Shown piece after piece: positions 36,601-47,360 of a stretch of DNA of 64,000 bases. Positions within the stretch are counted from its first letter, which is position 1, and each line of letters begins with the position of its first letter. The notes below the pieces were generated by a model that had not been told where the DNA came from, did not search any database, and saw nothing but the letters and a program-made list of their open reading frames with translations. The translations under genes and the position numbers were made by a program. Source of the stretch: Flectonema sp. DT1601 (lineage: Eukaryota; Euglenozoa; Diplonemea; Diplonemida; Diplonemidae). The DNA is taken from assembly GCA_964019425.1 (NCBI GenBank), contig OZ025799.1:434001-498000 (forward strand), in the 5' to 3' direction.

Positions 36601-37419
36601 ACCAGGTGACATCGACTGGCCAGCAGGTACAGAGGTCACGGAACCAGGAGACATCGACTGGCCAGCAGGTACAGAAGTCGGCACGGAAGTCGGTACGGAA
36701 GTCGGTACGGAAGTCGGTACGGAAGTCGGTACGGAAGTCGGTACGGAAGTCGGCACGGAAGTCGGTACGGAAGTCGGCACGGAACCAGGAGACATCGACT
36801 GGCCAGCAGGTACAGAGGTCGGCACGGAAGTCGGCACGGAAGTCGGTACGGAAGTCGGCACGGAACCAGGAGACATCGACTGGCCAGCAGGTACAGAGGT
36901 CGGCACGGAAGTCGGTACGGAAGTCGGTACGAAAGTTGGCACGGAAGTCGGCACGGAAGTCGGCACGGAAGTCGGCACGGAAGTCGGCACGGAAGTCGGC
37001 ACGGAAGTCGGCACGGAAGTCGGTACGGAAGTCGGCACAGAAGTTGGTATGTTCGGAATACACTGTGATTCTCCAACAGTTGTGTTCATAAAGCAATGTT
37101 CACCAACAACACACTGTACCAATTCACATGTCTCCATACAACTATAGTCGCTGTACTTTGTAATGTATTCACATTTAGTATAAGGTTGACAAGGCTGACC
37201 ACAGCTGGTAGGTGGGGTCGTTGCGGTACAGTTACCAGCGCCGGTTTGGTCTGGTGTGCAGGTTTCCCCCGACTTGCAAACTTTGATAGCGCAAGTTTCC
37301 CTACACCGGAAAATTCCTGAAATAACTTCACCGCAGACAGTGTCTGTTGGACATGTTCCACATTGAGCTGAAATTCCCAAAAACTGCGCCACTAGCACTA
37401 TGGCGAAAATCAGACGCAT
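33611..37419 (-). CDS. Large cysteine-rich surface protein with VPTS/PAGQS repeats (unit A)
   Basis: Two exons, 37419-35956 and 35746-33611 (GT-AG, in frame), give 1199 aa. Parts in order: signal peptide MRLIFAIVLVAQFLGISAQ; two eight-Cys modules (CGTCPTDTVC..., CQPYTKCEYITKYSDYSC...) to about residue 125; a low-complexity stalk (about 125-390) of SVPT and SVPAGQSMSPG units; more Cys modules bridging the intron; then about eight modules of some 26 aa of the form YDC-x(7-11)-W-x(5-8)-WCC-x(6)-GC; a Cys-poor membrane-proximal domain; a transmembrane helix (WLWILLGCLGVVCLGAGIFI); and a basic then acidic tail of about 45 aa. It is a type I cell-surface protein, possibly in adhesion or coat formation. 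The intron frame continues open past the donor, which hides the second exon if the exons are read separately. The tandem paralogue is at 40.8-44.1 kb. Confidence 0.85.
36246..37050. repeat. In-frame minisatellite encoding the stalk (unit A)
   Basis: Two interleaved unit types: a 12-bp unit encoding SVPT (variants of GAAGTCGGCACG) and a longer unit encoding SVPAGQSMSPG. All unit lengths are multiples of three, so long open frames also appear in other frames and on the opposite strand; these are artefacts. The array is about 516 bp longer here than in unit B. Confidence 0.92.
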
Positions 37420-38527
37420 TTTTATGAGTGACTTATGAGTCTTTATGAGTAAACTGTATTTGTTTGGAGTTATAGATAAATAGGTTCGTTACGTAACTGG
37501 TTCAGCACTTTGTTTTAATTAATACGGTCGTGTGATGTATCATGTTTTCAGGGGAATATAATAAATCTTGTACACGACAGTAAACGATAAGAAAAAGGGA
37601 GGACTACACAGAGAATTAATCCCTTGTAAAAAAAGACTCAATGGTAATTAGGTAATTCACATTTGGTGTTTATTCTCAACAGTACAATGAAGTATGCAAT
37701 GCACTGAGTTAGTGGGTTTATTGGGTATCCCGCTTAAGATGATCTGAAGTGTGAACAATAACAAAAAGTCAATGATAAGTAATTACCTCCATGGAGGGGA
37801 CAAACCATCACAACACCAACACCAAGTATCATAAACACAAGAAAAGCTGAACGTGGGATAGCTACGATATGAGTAGAAGTAATACCAAAAAAAGGGTACA
37901 GACAAAATAATGTCCATCGGGAAGTTGATTTACCATTTAGAGAGGAAGATGGGAGGCAAACCCTCGTAAACGAAAAACGAATCATCGAAACAAGCTGACA
38001 AATATTTGATTCGGGACAAACCTTTTATTTTTTTATTTTTTTTTATTTGTCAGAATGTGCGGACGGTCGTACAAAAACACGAGAGCATGCCTGCACAGAA
38101 TAGAGAGAAACCCAACAGTAGTTTACAAGGATTTTTTGTGAGGTATTCGTAACTACAAAAAAAACAGTTTTGCCTGATCAAAACCTCGCTTGAAGGTAGG
38201 CAACGATGGGCTACAAACTTCGAGACCTATCAGCTAACTGAATATTGTCCAAGAAAATACAACTAACTCGACGGGTTGAATGCGACGTCATAAGTCCTCA
38301 CTATTGGTAAGTCAGCTATCTCTCTTAGTAGAGCGCCATCATGTATGAAGCTTTATTATATTACTACACAATGCTACATCACAAAAATGTTGTGCTAAAG
38401 TTGATTTCAAAGCGTGAATTTCCGGTTCGGTTTGTGACATTTTTTTTTTTTTAAACAACACTTTCAAAGGTTCCAAACTAAACAAAACACCATTGTGAAA
38501 TAAGATTGATTTATCAAAATATGAACT
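37420..38527. other. 1.1-kb spacer between the two genes of unit A
   Basis: Contains the leader of the large gene, an insertion of about 280 bp (37,622-37,905) absent from unit B, and the 3' flank of the small gene. The 83-codon minus-strand ORF at 37.7-38.0 kb is not conserved as an ORF in unit B and is not called. Confidence 0.6.
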
Positions 38528-39676
38528 CTACAATCGATGAATAGTATTTGGCATCACGATAGCATCATTATTAGTTTTCGAAAACGTACTTGGAGAGTTA
38601 TTAATTTCGTTGAGGCTCATTTCTTCATCTTCCATGTTTGAAACAAAGCGAAAGCTTCGCGTATCTCCCTGCTGTTTTCTCTTAAAGTAGAAATACGCAC
38701 CAACACCACCGCCAATGAGAGCGACTCCCAAAACTGTCAACAAAATCCAAAGCCAAGTCAGGGAGTCACTACTATCGCCAGACCCCTTTTCCGTAGATGA
38801 GTTTAGATCGTCACCAGGGACAGGAGAAGCTGTTGGAGTTTTTGGCGATTGCGTTGGTGGAGTACCTGCAGTAGGTGGAGTCACAGTTGAAGGTGGAGTG
38901 TTTGGGATCTTAGTTGGAACCTGAGGAGGTGGAGTGCTCGGGATCTGAGGAGGTGGGATGGGTTTGATACATTTTGTAACGCCATTCACTGTGTCCATTT
39001 CACATAACTCACCAGTTTTGCATGTTTTCGATACCAAATCACAAGTTTCCATACAAATGTATTTATTAGTACTTGTCACCAACTGACAACTAGTGTGATT
39101 CTGACAGCCTGGGTTACAAGTTGAAGGAGTATTAGCTCCAATACATTCAGCTATACCATCTACATCAGTGATACATTTGGTTTGTGCAGGGCAGTTTTTA
39201 ATTGCACAGGTTTCAACACAGCGATGCAGTACACCAACAGGTCGACAAACCGTATCGGCGGGGCAAGTTCCACATTCCGTGGAAACCGGGATAGGTGTCG
39301 AATCATTTTTACATTGAGCTTCCCCGACAGTAGTGTTCATAAAACAATTTAGTCCCGCAGGACATTGAACCAGTTCACACGTTTCCATACAAGAATATGC
39401 ATCCCTCTTGGTAATAAATTCACATTGTGTATAGTCTGGACACGGACTACAGTGATCTGTCGATCCAACACAATCAGCAATATTAGTAACAGTGTTGGTT
39501 TCACAAGTAGTTCCCATAGGACACACCTTCAACGCACATGTTTCGGTACATCTGTATATGCTCGGGTTTTGGTTTATTTCACTGCATTGTGTGTCAGCTG
39601 GACAAGTAGTCGTACATTGTGCTGTTGCTATTGTAATACAACCAAGAACCGTAATAACCTTTGTGATTGTAAGCAT
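38528..39676 (-). CDS. Small cysteine-rich type I membrane protein (unit A)
   Basis: 382 aa. The signal peptide (LTITKVITVLGCITIATAQ) is followed by four tandem modules of 45-50 aa with eight cysteines each. The third is the clearest: CGTCPADTVC...RC.ETC...NC.....KC.........EC, spacing C-x2-C-x5-C-x8-C-x3-C-x4-C-x5-C-x9-C. A Pro/Thr-rich stalk (PNTPPSTVTPPTAGTPPT), a transmembrane helix (LTWLWILLTVLGVALIGGG) and a 48-aa cytoplasmic tail (KRKQQGDTRSFRFV...) follow. The modules are homologous to those at the N-terminus of the large gene next to it. An acceptor (ACGCTAG) lies about 18 nt before the start codon. It is a surface protein of unknown ligand. Its duplicate at 45.2-46.2 kb has a different tail. 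Confidence 0.85.
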   Translation of the reverse strand: MLTITKVITVLGCITIATAQCTTTCPADTQCSEINQNPSIYRCTETCALKVCPMGTTCETNTVTNIADCVGSTDHCSPCPDYTQCEFITKRDAYSCMETCELVQCPAGLNCFMNTTVGEAQCKNDSTPIPVSTECGTCPADTVCRPVGVLHRCVETCAIKNCPAQTKCITDVDGIAECIGANTPSTCNPGCQNHTSCQLVTSTNKYICMETCDLVSKTCKTGELCEMDTVNGVTKCIKPIPPPQIPSTPPPQVPTKIPNTPPSTVTPPTAGTPPTQSPKTPTASPVPGDDLNSSTEKGSGDSSDSLTWLWILLTVLGVALIGGGVGAYFYFKRKQQGDTRSFRFVSNMEDEEMSLNEINNSPSTFSKTNNDAIVMPNTIHRL

Positions 39677-40802
39677 TTTGTGGGTACAAAACCTAGCGTA
39701 GGGGTGAAATAAAAAATATATCCCGTACTCATATTACATATCCAATGACGGGAGAACGGCAGCTGTCGTCTGGCCTGCCATCTATCAATATACTTTTGGT
39801 GTCGTGCGGATTAGTTGCTGCCAATGCACAAGTCAGCTTATGCGACTACCTTATTGCAGTTGATAATTCTGGTTGGCCAATCTGAAAAGATGCAGAATTA
39901 AGAAGACTTTTAAAAAAAAAAGGGAAACTCAGCACTTTACACTGACTGACAGTGTAGTGGTCAGAGCAAGAATATTTCTTCTCATTTAAAAGAGAGTTAT
40001 TTGCAATTAGTGAATGCTAAAAAAAACAACTGACGAAACTTCGAGAAGTGCGGCCAGCCGAGAAGCATTCAACGTTACTACAATTCTTTTTTAAAGAAAA
40101 ACAAAATGAGCTCAATATTCAATTCTTGGTTCTTAGGTGCCTGCTGCTTTATGTTTTTTTTTTTTTTTTTTTTGTAACCTTTCGTCTGCTCATCACATGC
40201 GAAACAAGCAATCAGACGACAATACATAACAGAAGAGAAACTGCACAAACACAGCATCTCTTTGTGTCTATAACAAAATTGTTGAAGGGAGGCTAATTCT
40301 TTTAAAGAATAATTTCTTAAAAATTCCTTTTTTTTTTTGTCTTCCACCAAACAAATGTGAAGAATGTGAAATAATTTTGAAAACACGCGACAGCACACAA
40401 ATAAAATTACGAGAGAACCACATCAAAACAAGTTCTCACTGTGAAATTACCATGGCCTCAGCGTGTTTCGAAAGGGGACAATGAGAAATGTGGATATCAA
40501 TAACAGCGTGCTAGTAGCGGAATTCAATTGGAGTGCGGCTACAAGCAAGCGGTTGACCTCAGTACTTCATTAGCATGAGATGTTAATTAAAAAAAGTTTT
40601 TAAAAAAATATATACTCTTCAGTTACATAGTTCGTGTTGCAGTCGTTGGCTCAGATGCAACAACCTAATTTCTATTTTTATCAAATGGCGTACAACTAAA
40701 ATGTTTTTTTTATGTGATTCATTTGCTGTTCACTTCTACCCATCGCACCGACGAAAAGTTTTAACTTCCTCTCTTTACAACTTCTTACGTTCTCTGAGCT
40801 CA
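39677..40802. other. 1.1-kb junction between duplication units
   Basis: Holds the leader of the small gene of unit A, a short unique junction (about 39,828-39,937) and the duplicated 3' flank of the large gene. A poly-T run lies at about 40,154-40,173. Nothing coding is seen. Confidence 0.6.
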
Positions 40803-43800
40803 TCACACTTTTGCGACGACAGAATCCGCTGTTGGAGACATTTTCATGTCGTATTGTTCAGTTGTGTTCGCAAGCTCATGAAACCCTTCCACATCAGTAA
40901 GAAAGTCATCAAGTTTCTGTTCATTTTGCTTCCTCCTATGAACAATAAAGATACCAGCCCCAAGACAAACAACTCCAAGACAACCCAACAAAATCCATAA
41001 CCAAGTCAAACTAGATTCATCATCATTATCATCTTTCTTAGTTGGTTCTGGAACGATACCAGCAGCTGCTCTGCTCGCAATCAACTCGTTGTTGGAATCA
41101 GTGAGAATTAATGAATAGCCCTCATTGTTGGTACTGAATGATCCCATCGAAGGTTTTTTCTTTTCATCAGAGACGGCCATGGAAAGTTCACTATTAAAGG
41201 AATCGATATCCGCAGTCAAACCAGCAGCAGTGTAATCAAAGTAGATACCATCATCACCAGTTTGCGCCTCGTTCAAGGTCTGCGACAGAGTGCTGACTGA
41301 ACGGCCCTGGCTAGCAATTTCCGAAGGGATTGGAGAAATATCGACATTCCATGCAGCTTTCAAGGTGAACTGCCAATTATTAATTGTTGAATTAGGCGCA
41401 ACATTATTACCCGACACTAGCGCCCCCATGTACTTCACAACCACAACAACCTTTCCTGCGCGGAATGTTTTCGAAGCAGCCAACAGTGACATTCTGAACT
41501 TACGAACCATTCTCAACGGACTCCTTGATGCCGATCCCCAACTTCCACGAAAGCTAAGACGGAATCTTTTACTCTCCCCACCAGACGGGATCTCTGGGTC
41601 CAAAGGAGCACTGCCAGTGCAGGCAAGACCTTTCGTCTCACAACATCTGCCCTGCTCAGCTGTCGACAAAGTGCTTTGATCAGCTGTACAGTCCGTTTGA
41701 CAACCAATGTCTTGTTCATTACAGCAATAAGTCTTTCTCTCTGCTGTCCACTCAGAAGTAGTGTCGAAGCAGTCAAAGTCATTTGCGTTGGCTTTGCAGC
41801 TAATTCCTTCATACAGACAGCAGTACTTGCGGCGGTCTTCCGGCCATGTCTTTCTCTCAGCAGCCTTTTTCTGACACTCAAACATGCAACCTCTGTTCTT
41901 ATTAGCACAACACCAAGAACGCTGTCCACCAGTGTATGATGAAACGTCATCCGGGCAAGTAAACGGATCCTTTGGAGGACATCTGACACCCTTGTTAGAA
42001 CAACACCAGTTTCTTTGATTATCACTCCAAGGTGAAGTAGTCTTGTTGTTCCACATGCAGTCATAGCCATTGTTGGTTGTGCATCCCTTGTCTTTAGTTT
42101 TACAGCAATATTCTGATTGTTGAGATGTCCAAGATGTAGTCACTCCGCGACAGTCAAACCCAACTGGGCAACCCACCTGTCTGTTTTCGCAGCACCATTT
42201 TCTCTTTGCAAACTCCCAGTTGATTGACTCACTTCCGTCCAAACAGTCGTACTCACCAGCAGGCTTTGGACAACCCTTTCCTGTGGAGTTGCAACAGTAC
42301 GTCCTCTGCTCACCAGACCATTGTTCCACAGGCATGTCGTCAAGGCAATCATAACTGACGCAACCAACACCCGCAACAGTACAGCAATCTCTCATTTCAT
42401 CAGCAGTCCACGAAGACTTATCAGAAACATCACAAGTCAGAGTAAAGGTTTCACAAGTAGGTCTGCAATCATTACCGAATGTTGTCTCACCAGTCACTTT
42501 GTCACAAAACCCCGAAGCGGTGCAGCCGGTGCACTTCGAACCAGCCGGACAGCCACCATTCGGTGCGCAAAATTGAACTTCAGCAGGAGGCCAAGAGAAA
42601 TCGGAACATTTGTTCTCAACACACTCCCCGTTTGGACCACACACTTTACTCTGTTGCTCGCAGGTGGCCGGGTTGCAGCTCGACGGAATCGGTGGGTCAA
42701 CACACTGGGGCATGTTGTTTTGTAATTCACACTTTTTCGGGGCAATGCAGTTCTCGAGGTTCTTCTGCCTTCTAGCAACAGTGCACGCATCAAGATCTAC
42801 ACAAGCAACTCCAGTAGCGGCGTTGTAACTGCATTGCTGTGTTGGTGAACAAGCAGCACACGGATCAGTCACAACAGGTTCGCAGGTGTGGTTGGTACCT
42901 TCCAAGACGCATATCGTCGTATCAGGGCAAGGATTTGGCTGTATTATGTTATTAATGAATTACCTTCTGGCAAACCATCAACTGCCAGTCGTTTTCCAAG
43001 AATGACAAAAAAAAATAAACCAAGCTGTCGGGAAACAACAGGAATCCCCAACACAAACTTGTCCGCCGACGTAAAGGCAGATACCTTCCCACAGGATGTT
43101 CTCTTAGATACGATTGAGAAAAACAATTCAACTAATAAAACACACACCTCACAAGGATCGACAGCAACGGCTTCACATGCAGGTCCAGTGGCCGTAATCT
43201 TACAAGACTTGCCACTACCACAATTCTTGAAAGCACATCCATTAGTAACACAAGTAAACTGACCTGATGTTTGACTTTCTACACAAATCTGACCTTTCAG
43301 ACACGCACATCCAGGACGAGGAACCGGCGTTGGCACGGCAGTTGGCGCAATTGTTGGAGCAACTGACTGACCAGCGGGGACCGAAGTCACAGATGTTGGT
43401 GAGGAAGACCCGGCAGGACCAGATGTGCCTGGGGACATTGACTGCCCAGCAGGCAGAGAGGTCGGTGTAGAGGTCGGCACGGATGTCACGGAACCAGGAG
43501 ACATCGACTGGCCAGCAGGTACGGAGGTCACGGAACCAGGAGACATCGACTGGCCAGCAGGTACGGAGGTCACGGAACCAGGAGACATCGACTGGCCAGC
43601 AGGTACGGAGGTCACGGAACCAGGAGACATTGACTGGCCAGCAGGTACGGAGGTCACGGTACCAGGAGACATCGACTGGCCAGCAGGCAGAGAGGTCGGT
43701 GTAGAGGTCGGCACAGAAGTTGTTACGTTCGGAATACACTGTGATTCTCCAACAGTTGTGTTCATAAAGCAATGTTCACCAACAACACACTGTACCAATT

Positions 43801-44095
43801 CACATGTCTCCATACAACTATAGTCGCTGTACTTTGTAATGTATTCACATTTAGTATAAGGTTGACAAGGCTGACCACAGCTGGTAGGTGGGGTCGTTGC
43901 GGTACAGTTACCAGCGCCGGTTTGGTCTGGTGTGCAGGTTTCCCCCGACTTGCAAACTTTGATAGCGCAAGTTTCCCTACACCGGAAAATTCCTGAAATA
44001 ACTTCACCGCAGACAGTGTCTGTTGGACATGTTCCACATTGAGCTGAAATTCCCAAAAACTGCGCCACTAGCACTATGGCGAAAATCAGACGCAT
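40803..44095 (-). CDS. Large cysteine-rich surface protein, shorter stalk (unit B)
   Basis: Exons 44095-43148 and 42938-40803, 1027 aa. Signal peptide, Cys modules, intron position, CC modules, transmembrane helix and tail are the same as in the unit A paralogue at 33.6-37.4 kb. The stalk has lost nearly all SVPT units and keeps about six PAGQSMSPG units, so the protein is 172 residues shorter. The last segment differs by a few residues (for example RRKQNEQ instead of RRKQSDQ). Both copies look intact, so both are probably expressed. Confidence 0.85.
43438..43725. repeat. In-frame minisatellite (unit B, contracted)
   Basis: Equivalent of the 36.2-37.05 kb array with about six long units and few 12-bp units. 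All changes keep the frame. Confidence 0.9.
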
Positions 44096-45150
44096 TTTTA
44101 TGAGTGACTTATGAGTCTTTATGAGTAAACTGTATTTGTTTGGAGTTATAGATAAATAGGTTCGTTACGTAACTGGTTCAGCACTTTGTTTTAATTAATA
44201 CGGTCGTGTGATGTATCATGTTTTCAGGGGAATATAATAAATCTTGTACACGACAGTAAACGATAAGAAAAAGGGAGGACTACGAATCTACAACAGAACA
44301 CAGAGAATTAATCCCTTGTAAAAACAGACAAAATAATGTCCATCGGGAAGTTGATTTACCATTTAGAGAGGAAGATGGGAGGCAAACCCTCGTAAACGAG
44401 AAACGAATCATCGAAACAAGCTAATAAATATTTGATTCGGGACAAACCTTTTATTTTGTCAGAATGTGCGGATGGTCGTAAAAAAACACGAGAGCATGCC
44501 TGCACGGAGAGAGCATGCCTGCACAGAGAGCAATTACTATAAAAAGGACTTCTTCTCGAGGAATTAATCTCGTGAGGAAATATTGTTGTGAATGGATTTT
44601 TCCTCACAATATTGCTAGCAAATAAAATTGTTAGCAAGGATAACCTGATGTTATGATTAAATAAAAAGCAAAAATAAAGACAAAAGGCTAAGACAAAATA
44701 TAGGTTTAGCCCAAACCCTGGTTGCAATGAAAAGAGACCAACAGTTGGTATCGATAAAACCCCTTATGTGCTGGGGATTCGGAAATCACGTACTGCAGGT
44801 TGGGTGGTTAGTATTAATTGTTATCAGAAAATAAAATTCGTAGGACAACAAACAGACAATGGTAGCTAGTTGGTTATGTAATCCAACATTGCTGTATAGC
44901 ATCAGTACTCTTGGAGGGTAACTCACAGCATCAGAGGACCCAATCCGAAGACTCAGTATGAATTGCTGAATTAGCTACAACTATCGGACCTATCAGCTAA
45001 CTGAATATTGTCTAAGAAAATACAACTAACTCGACGGGTTGAATGCGACGTCATAAGTCCTCACTATTGGTAAGTCAGCTATCTCTCTTAGCAGAGCGCC
45101 ATCATGTATGAAGCTTTATTATATTACTTTTCAAGATGCTAAAGTTAATT
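44096..45150. other. 1.05-kb spacer in unit B
   Basis: Shares its ends with the unit A spacer. The middle (about 44,490-44,980) is different and includes an inverted-repeat-like stretch (GAGGAAATATTGTTGTGAATGG ... TCCTCACAATATTGC, 44,570-44,615). It resembles the short palindromic elements of the right part of the window. No gene is seen. Confidence 0.55.
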
Positions 45151-46236
45151 TTAAAATTCATGGTCTGGTTTGTGAGATGTTTTACAACACTTCCGAAATT
45201 TCGAACCAAATAGAACACCATTGTGAAATAAAATAAATATGAAAAATATTCCGACAACTGCCAACAAAATCCAAAGTAAAGTCAGGGAGTCACTACTATC
45301 AGACCCCTTTTCTGTAGATGAGTCTACATCGTCACCAGGGACAGGAGAACTAGTAACTCTGGTAGCTTGTGGCAATTGCGTTGGTGGAGTACCCAGAGGA
45401 GGTGGAGTCACAGTTGAAGGCGGAGTGTTTGGGATCCTAGTCGGAACCTGAGGAGGTGGAGTGTTCGGGATTCTAGTCGGGACCTGAGGTGGAGTGTTCG
45501 GGATCTGAGGAGGTGGGATGCCTTTGACACATTTTGTAACGCCATTCACTGTGTCCATTTCACATAACTCACCAGTTTTGCATGTTTTCGATACCAAATC
45601 ACAAGTTTCCATACAAATGTATTTATTAGTACTTGTCACCAACTGACAACTAGTGTGATCCTGACAGCCTGGGTTACAAGTTGAAGGAGTATTAGCTCCA
45701 ATACATTCAGCTATACCATCTACATCAGTGATGCATGTGGTTTGTGCAGGGCAGTTTTTAATTGCACAGGTTTCAACACAGCGATGCAGTACACCAACAG
45801 GTCGACAAACCGTATCGGCGGGGCAAGTTCCACATTCCGTGGAAACCGGGATAGGTGCCGAATCTTCTTTACATTGAGCTTCCCCGACAGTAGTGTTCAT
45901 AAAACAATTTTGTCCCGCAGGACATTGAACCAGTTCACACGTTTCCATACAAGAATGCGTATTCCTGAAGGTAATAAATTCACATTGTGTATAGTCTGGA
46001 CACGGACCACAGTGATCTGTCGATCCAACACAATCAGCAATATTAGTAACAGTGTTGGTTTCACAAGTAGTTCCCATAGGACACACCTTCAACGCACATG
46101 TTTCGGTACATCTGTATATGCTCGGGTTTTGGTTTATTTCACTGCATTGTGTGCCAGCTGGACAAGTAGCCGTACATTGTGCTGTTGCTATTGTAATACA
46201 ACCAAGAACCGTAATAACCTTTGTGATTGTAAGCAT
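45151..46236 (-). CDS. Small cysteine-rich type I membrane protein, altered tail (unit B)
   Basis: 361 aa. The signal peptide and four eight-Cys modules are nearly identical to the unit A paralogue. The Pro-rich stalk has an extra IPNTPPPQVPTR unit. The transmembrane helix begins the same way (LTLLWILLAVVGIFF), but the rest, ILFHNGVLFGSKFRKCC followed by KTSHKPDHEF, replaces the 48-aa tail of unit A. The DNA encoding this tail aligns with the 3' untranslated flank of the unit A gene (about 38,415-38,510), so a deletion of about 240 bp joined the helix to former non-coding sequence. Confidence 0.82.
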   Translation of the reverse strand: MLTITKVITVLGCITIATAQCTATCPAGTQCSEINQNPSIYRCTETCALKVCPMGTTCETNTVTNIADCVGSTDHCGPCPDYTQCEFITFRNTHSCMETCELVQCPAGQNCFMNTTVGEAQCKEDSAPIPVSTECGTCPADTVCRPVGVLHRCVETCAIKNCPAQTTCITDVDGIAECIGANTPSTCNPGCQDHTSCQLVTSTNKYICMETCDLVSKTCKTGELCEMDTVNGVTKCVKGIPPPQIPNTPPQVPTRIPNTPPPQVPTRIPNTPPSTVTPPPLGTPPTQLPQATRVTSSPVPGDDVDSSTEKGSDSSDSLTLLWILLAVVGIFFIFILFHNGVLFGSKFRKCCKTSHKPDHEF

Positions 46237-46586
46237 TTTGTGGGTATAAAACCTAGCGTAGGGGTGAAATAAAAAATATATCCCGTACTCATATTACATA
46301 TCCAATGACGGGAGAACGGCAGCTGTCGTCTGGCCTGCCATCTATCAATATACTTTTGGTGTCGTGCGGGTTAGTTGCTGCCAATCCGCTCTAGAGGATA
46401 TTTGAAACAGAAAAACAAAGCTCGCTAACCAATTTGGTAACTGGCGAAAAACCTTCTGTCAATTTAATGATTCAGCTAACAGTACAAAAGGTAAGTATAC
46501 AAGTGACAAATCTGATAAGATACGTCAACCGAAACAGTAAAGTATCGGTAACAGTGTAAATGCTCAAAATAGGTTTACCTGACTAC

Positions 46587-46790
46587 TTAACTGCTAAAGT
46601 AGGTTCCAATTTTCCACCCGACGGCATCACCGACCCCACAACCAGCAGTTGCAGAGATTGACATGAGTGTGATGGACGCAGTTTCAACCGCGGCAAGAGG
46701 TGTCAGTAACCCAACAGTGAATCCTGCAGCACCACCAAACCCAACTCCAACTGCCTTAACTTGCAGCGGCGCGGATTCACCAACAGCCAT
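46587..46790 (-). CDS. Possible small Gly/Ala-rich hydrophobic protein
   Basis: 67 aa from the ATG at 46790 (MAVGESAPLQVKAVG). It is rich in Gly and Ala with two hydrophobic stretches (GVGFGGAAGFTVGLLTPL; ITLMSISATAGCGVGDAVG), so it could be a small membrane protein. The same frame stays open upstream and would add a hydrophobic segment (VSIIFIILSLLSYSN) that looks like a signal peptide, but it has no ATG; an upstream exon could provide one. No homologue is recognised. Confidence 0.45.
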   Translation of the reverse strand: MAVGESAPLQVKAVGVGFGGAAGFTVGLLTPLAAVETASITLMSISATAGCGVGDAVGWKIGTYFSS

Positions 46791-47360
46791 GTTTGAATAA
46801 CTCAGTAGAGAAAGTATTATAAAGATAATAGAAACCTTCAAATTATTCTTCGAAATCCGTACTTTACATTGAATTGGCAACAAGCCGTGGAGAAAAGAAA
46901 CTAACTAATCAAGGTGACTTATCAAGACAGGAAGAACAATGATAAACAATTATCAAAAGCACATGGACAGAACTAATGATTTTGTTGAAAACATTCGTCT
47001 TCCTCATAAAGAAGACAACCCCAATCTCAAGTAACGAAAAATAGGGAAGAAAACTAAGCCAGACGAACATGGAGCAACTACAAGGTCAAGACAACGGTTT
47101 ATGACAATGGAAAGAACACACAAAACTAAAACAGATCGAGTCATAAAAAGAAAATTATTGCCAATCAGATCAAAACAATTACTACTACTTAATTGAAAGT
47201 ACCGTAAGAGGAATTATTTTTGTGGAGAAATCCGTTTTTTTTTATGAAACAATCGATTTTAAAGCCATCGATTTTTGTTTTCATTTTTTATTTCGTTTTT
47301 GTTTTTGTTTTTCTTCCGCATAATACTTCGGCACAGTTACATTTTCTGTCTTTTTGCAGA
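46791..47360. other. 570-bp spacer
   Basis: 3' region of the ubiquitin-like membrane protein gene, and possible leader of the small ORF. Nothing else is seen. Confidence 0.5.

Larger units (their letters stand above)
32708..39827. repeat. Segmental tandem duplication, unit A
   Basis: This unit (large Cys-rich gene plus small Cys-rich gene and flanks) is repeated head to tail as unit B at about 39,938-46,386. The unit starts near TACTTTACACTGACTGACAG and ends near GGTTAGTTGCTGCCAAT (or GGATTAG...). Long stretches, including the second exon of the large gene, are almost identical, offset by 7192 bp. The main differences are in the minisatellite, an insertion of about 280 bp at 37,622-37,905 only in unit A, and the 3' end of the small gene. 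Confidence 0.9.
39938..46386. repeat. Segmental tandem duplication, unit B
   Basis: Head-to-tail copy of 32,708-39,827, with the same gene order and strand. The near-identity of exon 2 of the large gene (only a few amino-acid differences in 711, near the tail) indicates a recent event or ongoing gene conversion. Confidence 0.9.

Noticed and set aside
36050-37147. Long ORFs of 190-350 codons on both strands across the minisatellite (DFRADFRA, GTEVGTEV and KSVRKSAR patterns)
   Set aside because: They are shadows of a repeat whose units are multiples of three; only the minus-strand SVPT/PAGQS frame continues into Cys-rich sequence with a signal peptide.
37734-37985. 83-codon minus-strand ORF between the two genes of unit A
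   Set aside because: The frame is not kept in unit B and most of it lies in a unit A-only insertion; no domain is seen.
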